This document shows positions 35,526 to 44,278 of a DNA stretch of 64,000 nt, in pieces. Each line of letters starts with the position of its first letter. The stretch's first letter is position 1. Below the pieces are notes generated by a model, which ran no database searches, was not told the origin of the DNA, and was given only the letters and a program-made list of their open reading frames with translations. Origin of the DNA: UBA4486 sp041984885 (lineage in GTDB: Bacteria > Pseudomonadota > Gammaproteobacteria > Eutrophobiales > Eutrophobiaceae); the NCBI GenBank assembly GCA_041984885.1, contig JBHIXH010000004.1:1-64000 (forward strand), written 5' to 3'. A program made the translations under genes and the position numbers.

Positions 35526-36614
35526 CTAGACAGTGGCATCAATGATACCACCGCCGAGGCAGACATCTCCCTGGTACAACACGACGAACTGGCCTGGTGT
35601 GATAGCACGTTGCGATTCGTCAAAATGAATCCGACAGGTGTCGTTATCGATGAACTCCAGCGTGCAAGCCTGATCCGGTTGTCGATAGCGGACTTTCGCC
35701 TTGCACGTGATCGGTAATTCGGGTGCATGTCCAGCTATCCAGTGCATCGATGACGTCTCCAGTGCATGACTATGCAGCAAAGCGTGATCGTGATCCTGGG
35801 CCACGGTCAGAGTGTTCGCGGCAATATCTTTTTGAACGACATACCACGGTGAATCATTGGCGCCCTGCACACCACCGATACCGAGTCCCTGGCGTTGGCC
35901 AAGCGTGTAATAAAACACGCCGTCATGCTGACCAATGGTTTTTCCATCGGTTGTGACGATGTCACCGGGTTCAGGTGGAATAAACCGACTGAGGAATTCG
36001 CGAAACGGTTGTTCACCGATAAAACAGATACCGGTGCTGTCTTTTTTATCATGCGTGATCAATCCGGCAGACTCGGCACGTTGACGCACATTGTGTTTCT
36101 CCAGTTCGCCAATCGGAAACAGGGCATTTGCGAGCTGCTGTTGGTTCAGGCGGCAGAGGAAATAACTTTGATCCTTGTTTGAATCGATACCTTTCAGTAA
36201 TTGGTAATGATCATTTGTATGTTTGATACGGGCATAGTGTCCGGTCGCGATTTTATCCGCCCCGGTTTGCATCGCCTGCTCTGCGAAGGCCTTGAACTTT
36301 ATCTCCTGGTTACACAAAACATCCGGGTTCGGCGTGCGACCGTTTTTGTATTCGGCAAGAAAATTCCTGAAAACGTGATCCCAGTAATCTGCAGACAGGT
36401 CAATCGTATTCAGTTCGATATCCAGCCGGTCACAGACGCGCATCGCATCTTCCACATCCGCCTGCCACATACACTGGTTCTTATCATCGCGATCGTTCCA
36501 GTTTTTCATGAACAGACCCTGCACATGAAAGCCCTGTTCCTTTAACAACATTGCGGTGACGGAAGAATCGACATCACCGGACATGCCGACAACAATACGC
36601 TGTGCCTGGTTCAA
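35526..36614 (-). CDS. mnmA: tRNA-specific 2-thiouridylase MnmA
   Basis: The 362-residue enzyme thiolates U34 of tRNA-Lys, Glu and Gln. Both catalytic cysteines are present (Cys101 in NPDVLCNQ and Cys197 in GICFIG). The ATP PP-loop reads SGDVDSS (residues 12-18) instead of the nearly invariant SGGVDSS, a Gly-to-Asp change read directly from GGT-GAT. Everything else is typical, so the enzyme is probably functional or the change is a sequence error. It overlaps the upstream nudJ-like gene by 4 bp. Confidence 0.95.
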   Translation of the reverse strand: MNQAQRIVVGMSGDVDSSVTAMLLKEQGFHVQGLFMKNWNDRDDKNQCMWQADVEDAMRVCDRLDIELNTIDLSADYWDHVFRNFLAEYKNGRTPNPDVLCNQEIKFKAFAEQAMQTGADKIATGHYARIKHTNDHYQLLKGIDSNKDQSYFLCRLNQQQLANALFPIGELEKHNVRQRAESAGLITHDKKDSTGICFIGEQPFREFLSRFIPPEPGDIVTTDGKTIGQHDGVFYYTLGQRQGLGIGGVQGANDSPWYVVQKDIAANTLTVAQDHDHALLHSHALETSSMHWIAGHAPELPITCKAKVRYRQPDQACTLEFIDNDTCRIHFDESQRAITPGQFVVLYQGDVCLGGGIIDATV

Positions 36615-37066
36615 TTTCGCCTGATTTGATAATGCAGCATTTCAAGTGGAAAGGCATTGCCGGCCAGATAATCATTGATGCATTTTAAAACCATGGTGCT
36701 GCGCATCTCTTCCATCCTACTTTCGATTTCTTCCTTGCTTAGCCAGACCGCACGCAGTATGCCATCGTCAAGTTCCTGCCGGGGATCGTGATCGAGTACC
36801 TTGCCCTGGAAACTGACGCGTAAATACGTGAGTTGTTTCGAATGGTTCGGGTACATGTAAATGCCGGTGACGGATTCGGGCTCGAAGTCCCAGGCGGTCT
36901 CTTCCTTGACTTCGCGTTTCACCGCCTCGATCAACGATTCGCCTTTTTCCAGGTGACCGGCCGGCTGGTTAAAGACAAGACGGTCATCCGAATATTCCTG
37001 CACCAGCAGGTATTTGCCGTCGTTTTCCACGATGGCGGCAACAGTGACATTAGGTTTCCATTGCAT
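36611..37066 (-). CDS. nudJ: Nudix hydrolase (NudJ-like)
   Basis: The 151-residue protein has the Nudix box GHLEKGE...REVKEET, with the last Gly of the consensus replaced by Ala. In E. coli NudJ hydrolyses HMP-PP and nucleoside tri- and diphosphates. The pair nudJ-mnmA, here joined by an ATGA overlap, is conserved in gammaproteobacteria, which supports the assignment. Confidence 0.88.
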   Translation of the reverse strand: MQWKPNVTVAAIVENDGKYLLVQEYSDDRLVFNQPAGHLEKGESLIEAVKREVKEETAWDFEPESVTGIYMYPNHSKQLTYLRVSFQGKVLDHDPRQELDDGILRAVWLSKEEIESRMEEMRSTMVLKCINDYLAGNAFPLEMLHYQIRRN

Positions 37067-37156
37067 GTGACAGAGAAAACAGGGTTGATAAAGGATTGGA
37101 TGAAAAACTGGCTGAAGTCGGTATTATATCGGTCGAACACTATTCATGAAAGTTGT

Positions 37157-37639
37157 ATGAAAGTTCCACATTTACTCAGCCTCGGACTGACACTGGCTAC
37201 GCTCTGGTTGTTACTGTCCGGCCACTATACCGGCCTGCTGTTAACGCTTGGCCTGCTCAGCGTCTGCCTGGTGCTGTATATCGCGTATAAAATGGATGTG
37301 GCCGATCGTGAAGGGCTGCCTTTCCATATTCGCCTGTCCAGGTTCGTTACTTACTGGATCTGGTTGACCCGGGAGATCATCGTATCCAACCTCGACGTCT
37401 GTTACCGCGTATTGCATCCAAAACTACCGATATCACCGACGGTAATCAAAATACCGTGTAGTCAGTCTGAAGACCTGGGACGGGTTATCTTTGCCAATTC
37501 AATCACATTGACGCCCGGCACGGTAACACTGGAGGTGGATGACAGTGGTGTTGAAGTTCATGCCTTGTGTCGACATGGTGCCGAGACATTAAAGCAGGGT
37601 GAGATGGACCGGCGGGTAACCGAACTGGAGCAACATTGA
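37157..37639 (+). CDS. mrpE: Mrp antiporter subunit E
   Basis: The 160-residue protein has two or three N-terminal membrane helices and a soluble C-terminal part (NSITLTPGTVTLEV), the signature of MrpE/MnhE. I chose ATG 37157 because it gives the family length; the longer frame reads antisense to nudJ. Mrp complexes exchange Na+ or K+ for protons. It opens a five-gene operon with overlapping starts. Confidence 0.9.
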   Translation: MKVPHLLSLGLTLATLWLLLSGHYTGLLLTLGLLSVCLVLYIAYKMDVADREGLPFHIRLSRFVTYWIWLTREIIVSNLDVCYRVLHPKLPISPTVIKIPCSQSEDLGRVIFANSITLTPGTVTLEVDDSGVEVHALCRHGAETLKQGEMDRRVTELEQH

Positions 37640-37920
37640 TGTTTACCGCTGCGACACTGGCCATAGTGATCGCCATGGCGATTGCGTTAACACGTGCCTT
37701 TCTCGGACCGACGATTTACGATCGTATTCTTGCAGTGAACCTGTTCGGCACGATCACAGTTCTGTTTATCAGCCTGTTTGGTTTCCTGACAAATCGCCCT
37801 GACTTTGTCGACATCGCACTGGTGTACACACTGATTAATTTCATAGCAACGATAGCGATACTGAAATTTTTCGAGTATGGCGATCTCGCCTCATCCAGCC
37901 AGGAAGAACAGGATTTGTGA
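37639..37920 (+). CDS. mrpF: Mrp antiporter subunit F
   Basis: The 93-residue protein has three membrane helices and the conserved RAFLGPTIYDRILAVN segment of MrpF/MnhF. Its ATG overlaps the mrpE stop (TGATG). The track also allows TTG 37636 as a start, which I rejected. It works as a small membrane subunit of the Mrp complex. Confidence 0.92.
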   Translation: MFTAATLAIVIAMAIALTRAFLGPTIYDRILAVNLFGTITVLFISLFGFLTNRPDFVDIALVYTLINFIATIAILKFFEYGDLASSSQEEQDL

Positions 37921-38222
37921 TCATGCTGATCGATATACTGAGTTTCATACTGTTGATCATCGGCTCGATCTTTGTCCTTGCCGGTACAATTGGCGTGATA
38001 AGGTTGCCTGATTTGTATACCCGTCTACACGCGGCCAGTATTGTCGATACACTCGGGTGTATGGCGTTGATTGCCGGTATGGTATTACAGGCCGGATTTT
38101 CAATCGTCACGATCAAGCTGTTACTGGTGCTTGCATTAATTTTCTTTACCTCCCCCGTCGCGACGCATGCGTTGGCCAAGGCCGCTGCGCACGGTGGTGT
38201 GATGCCGGAGGCCGACGAATGA
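37917..38222 (+). CDS. mrpG: Mrp antiporter subunit G
   Basis: The 101-residue protein has three membrane helices and the signature GVIRLPDLYTRLHAAS of MrpG/MnhG. GTG 37917 overlaps the mrpF stop; ATG 37923 would give a product two residues shorter and fits the family slightly better. The end overlaps the next gene as ATGA. Confidence 0.92.
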   Translation: MIMLIDILSFILLIIGSIFVLAGTIGVIRLPDLYTRLHAASIVDTLGCMALIAGMVLQAGFSIVTIKLLLVLALIFFTSPVATHALAKAAAHGGVMPEADE

Positions 38223-38758
38223 GTAGTGTTTTACTGATCGATTATTTGTTGTTGATCATGATGATGCTGACGGCATTTTATGTACACGCGACCAGGAACC
38301 TGTTTTCCAGCGTGATGTTGACCGGAATCTTCAGTTTACTCTCGGCCTGTCTGTTTTTAACGATGGATGCGGTTGATGTTTCGTTTACCGAGGCATCCGT
38401 CGGTGCTGGTATCGCCACGTTATTATTTCTAGGCACGCTGGTACAAACCTCGTCAAAAGAACAAAAAGTCTCGGACAAGCCTGTCCTGGCCCTGGTTGTT
38501 GTCGTACTGACCGGTGTATTGCTGATTTATGGTATCTCTGACATACCACCGTTCGGTCAGGCAGAAAACCCGGTGCAAACGGTTTTATCACCGCGTTTTG
38601 TTGTCGATTCCCCGACAGAAGTTGGCGTACCAAACATGGTCACGTCAGTGCTTGCCAGTTATCGCGGGTTTGATACGTTGGGCGAAGTGACCGTGATCTT
38701 TACTGCCTGTGTTGGTGTTTTACTGTTGCTGGGACGCGGGCAGAGGAGGGCTGATTAA
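38219..38758 (+). CDS. MbhD-like (DUF4040) Mrp subunit
   Basis: The 179-residue membrane protein corresponds to the C-terminal module of MrpA or the separate MbhD/MbhE subunits: about four to five helices, with FTEASVGAGIATLLFLGTL as the conserved DUF4040-type segment, and a last part (FDTLGEVTVIFTACVGVLLLL) like the end of MrpA. ATG 38219 overlaps mrpG; the longer frame from 38057 is spurious. The last base is shared with the next start. Confidence 0.85.
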   Translation: MSSVLLIDYLLLIMMMLTAFYVHATRNLFSSVMLTGIFSLLSACLFLTMDAVDVSFTEASVGAGIATLLFLGTLVQTSSKEQKVSDKPVLALVVVVLTGVLLIYGISDIPPFGQAENPVQTVLSPRFVVDSPTEVGVPNMVTSVLASYRGFDTLGEVTVIFTACVGVLLLLGRGQRRAD

Positions 38759-39168
38759 TGGAGCATCATCTTATCTTACGCATTATTGCAAAATTGATGA
38801 TTCCGTTAATCCTTGTGTTTGCACTGTATGTCCAGTTTCATGGTGACTACGGTCCGGGCGGTGGCTTTCAGGCCGGCGTAATCTTTGCCGCCGGTTTTAT
38901 ACTGTACGGCCTGATATTTGGCCTGGAGAAGACACGACAGGTAGTGACCGCGACGACAGCACGTAACACTGCCGCACTCGGTGTCCTGCTGTATGCCGGT
39001 GTCGGTGTTGCCGGCCTGTTGCTCGGTGGTCAGTTTCTTGAATATAACGTACTTGCGGATGACGCTGTTGCCGGACAACACCTGGGTATATTATTGATTG
39101 AACTCGGTGTTGGCATGACGGTCGCCTCTGTCATGATCCAGTTTTTCTACGTCTTTGCCCGTCCCTGA
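38758..39168 (+). CDS. mrpB: Mrp antiporter subunit B
   Basis: The 136-residue protein has four membrane helices and the MnhB motif HGDYGPGGGFQAGVIFAAGF. It ends the operon: 24 bp later comes a strong hairpin and then a convergent gene. The large proton-pumping subunits (MrpA and MrpD, NuoL/M/N-like) and MrpC (NuoK-like) are not in this window. Confidence 0.92.
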   Translation: MEHHLILRIIAKLMIPLILVFALYVQFHGDYGPGGGFQAGVIFAAGFILYGLIFGLEKTRQVVTATTARNTAALGVLLYAGVGVAGLLLGGQFLEYNVLADDAVAGQHLGILLIELGVGMTVASVMIQFFYVFARP

Positions 39169-39192
39169 TTTAGAGAAGGCAGCACAATAAAA

Positions 39193-39220
39193 AGCCCGCC
39201 ATCCTTCTGAATGGCGGGCT
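39193..39220. terminator. Bidirectional hairpin between mrpB and the globin gene
   Basis: AGCCCGCCAT and ATGGCGGGCT form a perfect ten-pair stem with an eight-base loop. On the minus strand it is followed by TTTTTATT, a classical terminator for the globin gene. On the plus strand the trailing sequence is weaker but may still end the mrp operon. Confidence 0.88.
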
Positions 39221-39242
39221 TGCATAACAGGACGCTGCGAGT

Positions 39243-39728
39243 TTACCTGTTGGTCACGATATCATCGCGGAAACTTTCAAGGTCAGCCATCAATTCATTG
39301 ATTTCCTTTTCCGGCACATTGAATGTGTAAAATGTGTGTTTACATTCATTCATAATGATATCGAACTCCCGATCGCTGATGTTCAGGTGAGCGTGTCCTT
39401 CCTTTAACGGCTTACCGCGACCGAACATATCGGGCTGATAGATTTTCGGGCCACCGGTGCGTTCAACGACCCAGTTCGTCAGCATGACTTTAAAACCCGG
39501 TTTCGTGGTTTTGTCATTATGAATGGCTTTCAGGATCGGGTTGGCATTCAGACCATGATTTTCATATATCTTGTCGACCAGGTGATCGACGGTCAATGCG
39601 ATGTTATAGGTACCACCGAGGCGTTCGTACAGGGATTTTTCAGCTGCCGTTACAGCACTGGAAAATGAACCAAGTGCCACGATCAGCATCGTGATTAGCG
39701 GGATGGAAACAGCAGATTTCTTCAACAT
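39243..39728 (-). CDS. Exported group I truncated hemoglobin
   Basis: The 161-residue protein has a signal peptide (hydrophobic core about residues 7-25, cleavage likely after VTA) followed by a 2-on-2 globin: SLYERLGGTYNIALTVD as helix A/B, and KEGHAHLNISDREFD with the likely heme-binding proximal His112. Most truncated globins are cytoplasmic, so the export signal is noteworthy. It may handle O2, NO or peroxide in the periplasm. A palindrome lies 27 bp upstream of its start, and an OhrR-like gene is the next gene upstream. Confidence 0.87.
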   Translation of the reverse strand: MLKKSAVSIPLITMLIVALGSFSSAVTAAEKSLYERLGGTYNIALTVDHLVDKIYENHGLNANPILKAIHNDKTTKPGFKVMLTNWVVERTGGPKIYQPDMFGRGKPLKEGHAHLNISDREFDIIMNECKHTFYTFNVPEKEINELMADLESFRDDIVTNR

Positions 39729-39754
39729 TATGTCTCTCCTCTTTGGTTTAATGG

Positions 39755-39773
39755 CAGGTAACCGGGTTACCTG
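39755..39773. promoter_or_regulatory. Perfect palindrome upstream of the globin gene
   Basis: CAGGTAAC-CGG-GTTACCTG is an exact inverted repeat with 8-bp arms, 27 bp before the globin start codon (minus strand) and just upstream of its ribosome site GAGGAG. It could be an operator or a hairpin in the leader. It lacks a T-run in the direction of the regulator gene, so it is not a good terminator for that gene. Confidence 0.45.
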
Positions 39774-39821
39774 TTTTATCTAACAACAATGCGCCTGTGC
39801 TGCCCGGTGATTGCTGTTTAC

Positions 39822-40283
39822 TTATGCGACCCCTTTCGTTGCCGGTTGATTCGAATTAATCGTATCGATCAACTCGTGCAGGGTGCTACGCAGTTCGATG
39901 AATTCCTCCTCTGGCAGGCCGGTCTGGCAGGCTATGCCTTTTTGAATGTCGGCCACGGTGGCCTGAATCGTTTTTCCTGTGTCGGATAAGCAGACGTTGA
40001 CGGTGCGTTCGTCCTTGTCATTGCGTTTACGCTGAATAAATCCGGCCTGTTCCAGTCTCTTCAACAGGGGAGTAACGGTAGCGGAGTCGAGATGCAGGCG
40101 GTCGGCAATTTGTTTCACACTGATACCGTCGGTTTCCCACAGCACCATCATGACCAGGTATTGAGGATAAGTGAGGCCGACTTCACTCAAACCGGTTCGG
40201 TAGGCGCGGGTGATGGCATTGGTGGCCGCATACAGGGCAAAACAAAGTTGATTGTTCAATGCCAGGTTTTCATATTTTGTCAT
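39822..40283 (-). CDS. MarR-family regulator, OhrR-like
   Basis: The 153-residue protein (ATG 40283) starts NLALNNQLCFALYAATNAI, where Cys14 is at the position of the redox-sensing cysteine of OhrR, and has a winged helix with ISVKQIADRLHLDSATVTPLLKRLE. OhrR represses the organic hydroperoxide resistance gene ohr and releases DNA on oxidation. No ohr gene is in this window. GTG 40325 would add 14 residues and run into the operator. A 28-bp palindrome lies 42 bp upstream. Confidence 0.86.
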   Translation of the reverse strand: MTKYENLALNNQLCFALYAATNAITRAYRTGLSEVGLTYPQYLVMMVLWETDGISVKQIADRLHLDSATVTPLLKRLEQAGFIQRKRNDKDERTVNVCLSDTGKTIQATVADIQKGIACQTGLPEEEFIELRSTLHELIDTINSNQPATKGVA

Positions 40284-40325
40284 CGGCGTACTCGCTGGTG
40301 TGGAGTAATCGTATAAAATTAGCAC

Positions 40326-40353
40326 GCAATTAATTAATGCACAAATTAATTGC
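40326..40353. promoter_or_regulatory. Palindromic operator candidate for the OhrR-like regulator
   Basis: GCAATTAATT and AATTAATTGC are exact 10-bp inverted arms separated by AATGCACA. AT-rich AATT-type palindromes are typical MarR/OhrR operators, and the position just upstream of the regulator start suggests self-repression. Confidence 0.55.
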
Positions 40354-40424
40354 GGGTAAACGATGTGACGGAAGTTCGAACGTGCGCTGAATTATGCGGT
40401 GACAGGCTGAAAAGCTGAATGTTT

Positions 40425-43400
40425 TCAGCCGCTTGCTTTTTCTCTGACCTCTTCGATTTGCGGGTCTTTCCAGCTACCGGTAATCGTGTACTGGTATTGC
40501 AGGATCTTGTCGATCTGCTTCGGAATCGATTCAAACAGTTCACTGGCAAAATAGATAATGGCGCCGACGCCCACCCCAATCGGCCCGAACAGGGCACTGG
40601 CAACGGGCAAGGTATCGGAGATTTGCGGTGTGACGGTGACCAGTTGATCGTAGTCTTTATCGATGAGACCGGTGCGGCCGGTCACGGCGATATTCGCTGT
40701 CGGACCGGTCATGCTTAAATCGTTCGTGTAGGCGTGGCCATTTTCAATCGTGAACTGCCCCTCGATCTTGTCAAAGCTGAGACCCTTGCCAAAGATATCG
40801 CTGAAATCGAGCGCAAGGCGGCGGGGTAATGTTTGTAAACTGAGGAGCCCGAACAGGCGACCGGCCTTCGGATTGATGTCCAGGAACTGACCTTTTTCAA
40901 TCAACATATCCAGCCGTCCGCTGACCGTGTCGAGAGAGAAATCGACCGGACGTCCGAACCACTCGGCTTCCAGTTTGATACTGGTCTGGCCGTTCTCGAT
41001 CGCGGCATCGGTAAACTGAAATGTGTTGAGCATGTTGTTTAATTCATTCGCACTGACGTCAAACGTGAAACGGGAAATATTCTGTTCCTCGTGTTTTACC
41101 CACTGACCATAACCGGTGATGCTCATGTCCTGTTTGGTAAATGTCATTTCGTCAAAGGAGAGACCGTCATCCAGGCGCGATGTGACAAGATACAATTCGC
41201 CTAATTCTGATTCCCCATAGCTGACTTTATTCACGTGGGCGTGAATGGATGGAATGTTGGCCGGGTTAAAGTCGGTATCTTTGTCCTCGCCATCCTGGTC
41301 ATGTTTTTGTAGCTGTAACCTGTTCAGGTCTGCAACGATGACGTTTTTACCAGCCGGTATCGAGATCAGTCCATCGATTGCCGCTGCATTGATCTTGATC
41401 TGCCAGTCATCCGGCTTGCGATCGATATCAAGCGCCACACCGCTGAATTGCTGCTCGAAAAATTCCAGTTGTGCAATATCGACATCGACCTGGACCTGCT
41501 TGTAGCCGGCTTGGCGGGGTTCATTCGTCTGACGCATATTCTTTTTAATCAGGTTCATCCAGTCAGACAGACTGAGATCATTAATACTGCCTGTGACAGT
41601 AATTCCCTGCGTGGAGGTCAGGTTTTCCAGTTCGCCACCAAAGTTGACCCGTAAGGCATCAATGCGTTTGTCTCTGGATTCGCCATATTCCAGCCTGGCA
41701 GCAAACACCTCGCCGATTTGTACGTCGAGTAACTGTTTTTCATCATTGTCGAGCCGGGTATTCAACCGTACCGGCAGAATCGCAGTCCGTTGTTTCGCCA
41801 GCGGGGCAGGTAATGCAACACGCATCCCGACCAGATCAGATTGAATAAATAAATCGTCGCTCGCTACGCTTTCATCTTCATTCAGCGTTAACACCGCCTG
41901 CCAGCTGCTCGCGCCGGAAAAATGTTCGATGTAATCATTCACCATGACACGGGATTCGGGGAAATAGTGATTAAACTGTTTCCGCAGGAATTCACGGTCC
42001 ATTGTCCCGGATAATGTCACCACTGCCTGTTCGCTGTCCTTATCTGTCAATTTCTCAATGGCAAGATCAATTTCGCGCTCGAAATAACGTGCGCGCAAGC
42101 GGTCACTTTTGATTGAATTACGTGTGAAATGGACGACGCCATTCAGGTTTTCAAGACTGACGCCAATGTCGCTTGAGTTCAGTGTATTGCCCGGAAGTCG
42201 TAACGTCCCGTTTATGGCGGTATCACGATCATAAAGTGGTATGTCCAGGTCCAGCGCGAGTTCCAGCTGGCCGGATAACTCCCCATCCTTGATTATTTGT
42301 AATGAGCGAATGTCATTTAACGGGCTTTGTTGAATAAACAGGGCACAGTCTTCAAAGTTACCATCGAACTGACCGTTCAGCAGGACATGTGGTTTGTCTG
42401 CGAGATAATCCGGGATAGTTGCGACTGTACTGGATAACACGGAGGAAAACACATTGCCGGAGTCAGCCAGGATTTCCAGTGACTGATTATTGACCTGGAT
42501 CTCTGCATTCAGGTTGTCGATCGGTGGCCATTCCGGATCGTAGTCCAGCGTGACGTTTTCCAGCTGGGTGATTAACTGAAACCGTCCCTCATCATTTTTA
42601 AAGGGAAACGCATGAATCGGGCCGCGGATCGCTATATCCGTATTCAGCAGGCGACCGCCCAGCAGCGATTTTTCCAGCCACAGTGACAGTTCTGAACTCC
42701 CGTTCACGGGCAGATACTGGCGCAATGCCTCAATCGTAACCGGCGACAGGTTTGCAACCAGGTCGATCGAACCGGTATCGGAATTCGGATCCAGCAGTCG
42801 GGATTGAATGACAAAATCAAACTCCGCCGTGCGTCCACTCAGCTCATGGATGTTTATCAGGGTTTGATCCGGTGTAATGTGCCAGTCAATGTCAGCCCTC
42901 AACCGGTTAAACCTGACCGGCGCCATTGTGTACCCCAAAGCTGCCAGCTTACTTCCGGAATTGTTCAGCTGGATTCGGCCGCGGGTCGGGGTGGTATGCA
43001 AGTGACCGGATAAACCCGTCAGTTCAAACTTTTCAGGTTTTCTAATGGAGACATTGTTTAATGAACTGTCGAGCCAGAGCTCGGATGTCGGTTCATCCAT
43101 GTCCAGCTTTAACGTCAGGTCTTTCGCAATGCCATCCACCTGATATTCACGCGCATATTCGTTGTCCAGAGAATCGAACCTGAGTAGCAGTGACTGGATA
43201 TCAGCAAGTCCTATCTGATTGACATAGGCGGTCAGCTTGCGGTTATCAACCGATTTGAATGCAGGCACCGCGACTTCGATTTGCATGCCGGGCGAGACAC
43301 CATTTTCACTGGCGAACTCATCCACCGAAAAAGACAGCAACCAGTCGTCATTCGGATTTCGCTGCATGCTGAATTCGGTTGACAGGTTCTGCAGGCTGAA

Positions 43401-44273
43401 GCCATGGATGTTGACGTCTGCATACTCCAGGTTTCCCTCCAGTTGCATTAATTTTGTCTTTTGCCAATCACTCCAGAGCTTTACCCCACCGGCGCTGTTG
43501 TCAAATGTCACCGACGTTAAATCAAAATACTCTGACCAGAATGCCGGTTCGAGTTGATTCGCCTCGATATAGACCTGGCCGGACCAGTCGGTTGTATGCA
43601 GATGGCCATGAATATCCAGTGCGAATTGCAGCCGGGTTTTCTGTAGATGCTGGGAAGTTGCTGCAGAGCCGGAGATTTGCATCCGTTCCCTGTCACTGAG
43701 CAGTTGTATCGACGCCTGATGAAACTCCAGTGGCGGTAAAAGGTTTTTTTCGTCCTGCCAGATGATGGAGACATTTTCCAGTTTGATCCGTTTTTGACTG
43801 CGGAACCATTGGCCCAGCGCGTCATTGGTTTCCTTATTGCGTGTTTGGCCGGCGATGTCAGATTGCTCGGACAGGCTGACGCTGCCATTTGCATGCCGGG
43901 TCAGCGATAGATCCAGTCCGGACGCCGAAAAACTGTGAGGAACCAGTTCCTGTTTACGTAAACTGGCGAGTAAATCCAGTGTCACGCTGGCCTGGTCGAA
44001 ATGTACCATCGCTTCGCCGCTGCGATTATCAATCACACTGATATCGTTCATATAAAGGTTGGGGATCCAGCCATGCCAGTCGGCATTGATTGAACGAAAT
44101 TCGACCGGGTGACCCATGTAGTCACTCACCCAGATCTGTATGTCGTCACGATACTGGCTGATACCGGGCAGCAATGCCCGGAAGATGGTAATGGCGATCG
44201 CCAATAGGATTATCAGCGCAGCCAGCGCATACCAACAAAGATGATAAAGCGTACTGAAAAATTTGAACGGCAT
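40425..44273 (-). CDS. yhdP: YhdP family AsmA-like protein
   Basis: The 1282-residue protein has one N-terminal membrane anchor (about residues 10-32) and a very long periplasmic part of repeating beta-groove segments, ending in the AsmA-like C-terminal domain. YhdP is one of the bridge-like proteins (with TamB and YdbH) that carry phospholipids between the inner and outer membranes. The last residues are charged and vary in the family. It lies 5 bp downstream of rng, a conserved pair. Confidence 0.92.
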   Translation of the reverse strand: MPFKFFSTLYHLCWYALAALIILLAIAITIFRALLPGISQYRDDIQIWVSDYMGHPVEFRSINADWHGWIPNLYMNDISVIDNRSGEAMVHFDQASVTLDLLASLRKQELVPHSFSASGLDLSLTRHANGSVSLSEQSDIAGQTRNKETNDALGQWFRSQKRIKLENVSIIWQDEKNLLPPLEFHQASIQLLSDRERMQISGSAATSQHLQKTRLQFALDIHGHLHTTDWSGQVYIEANQLEPAFWSEYFDLTSVTFDNSAGGVKLWSDWQKTKLMQLEGNLEYADVNIHGFSLQNLSTEFSMQRNPNDDWLLSFSVDEFASENGVSPGMQIEVAVPAFKSVDNRKLTAYVNQIGLADIQSLLLRFDSLDNEYAREYQVDGIAKDLTLKLDMDEPTSELWLDSSLNNVSIRKPEKFELTGLSGHLHTTPTRGRIQLNNSGSKLAALGYTMAPVRFNRLRADIDWHITPDQTLINIHELSGRTAEFDFVIQSRLLDPNSDTGSIDLVANLSPVTIEALRQYLPVNGSSELSLWLEKSLLGGRLLNTDIAIRGPIHAFPFKNDEGRFQLITQLENVTLDYDPEWPPIDNLNAEIQVNNQSLEILADSGNVFSSVLSSTVATIPDYLADKPHVLLNGQFDGNFEDCALFIQQSPLNDIRSLQIIKDGELSGQLELALDLDIPLYDRDTAINGTLRLPGNTLNSSDIGVSLENLNGVVHFTRNSIKSDRLRARYFEREIDLAIEKLTDKDSEQAVVTLSGTMDREFLRKQFNHYFPESRVMVNDYIEHFSGASSWQAVLTLNEDESVASDDLFIQSDLVGMRVALPAPLAKQRTAILPVRLNTRLDNDEKQLLDVQIGEVFAARLEYGESRDKRIDALRVNFGGELENLTSTQGITVTGSINDLSLSDWMNLIKKNMRQTNEPRQAGYKQVQVDVDIAQLEFFEQQFSGVALDIDRKPDDWQIKINAAAIDGLISIPAGKNVIVADLNRLQLQKHDQDGEDKDTDFNPANIPSIHAHVNKVSYGESELGELYLVTSRLDDGLSFDEMTFTKQDMSITGYGQWVKHEEQNISRFTFDVSANELNNMLNTFQFTDAAIENGQTSIKLEAEWFGRPVDFSLDTVSGRLDMLIEKGQFLDINPKAGRLFGLLSLQTLPRRLALDFSDIFGKGLSFDKIEGQFTIENGHAYTNDLSMTGPTANIAVTGRTGLIDKDYDQLVTVTPQISDTLPVASALFGPIGVGVGAIIYFASELFESIPKQIDKILQYQYTITGSWKDPQIEEVREKASG

Positions 44274-44278
44274 GTGTT

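Noticed and set aside
36833..37156. N-terminal extension of mrpE
   Set aside because: The extra residues read antisense to nudJ and the family start is at 37157.
39755..39773. Palindrome read as terminator of the OhrR-like gene
   Set aside because: The T-run follows on the plus strand, opposite to the direction of that gene, so an operator or leader hairpin is likelier.
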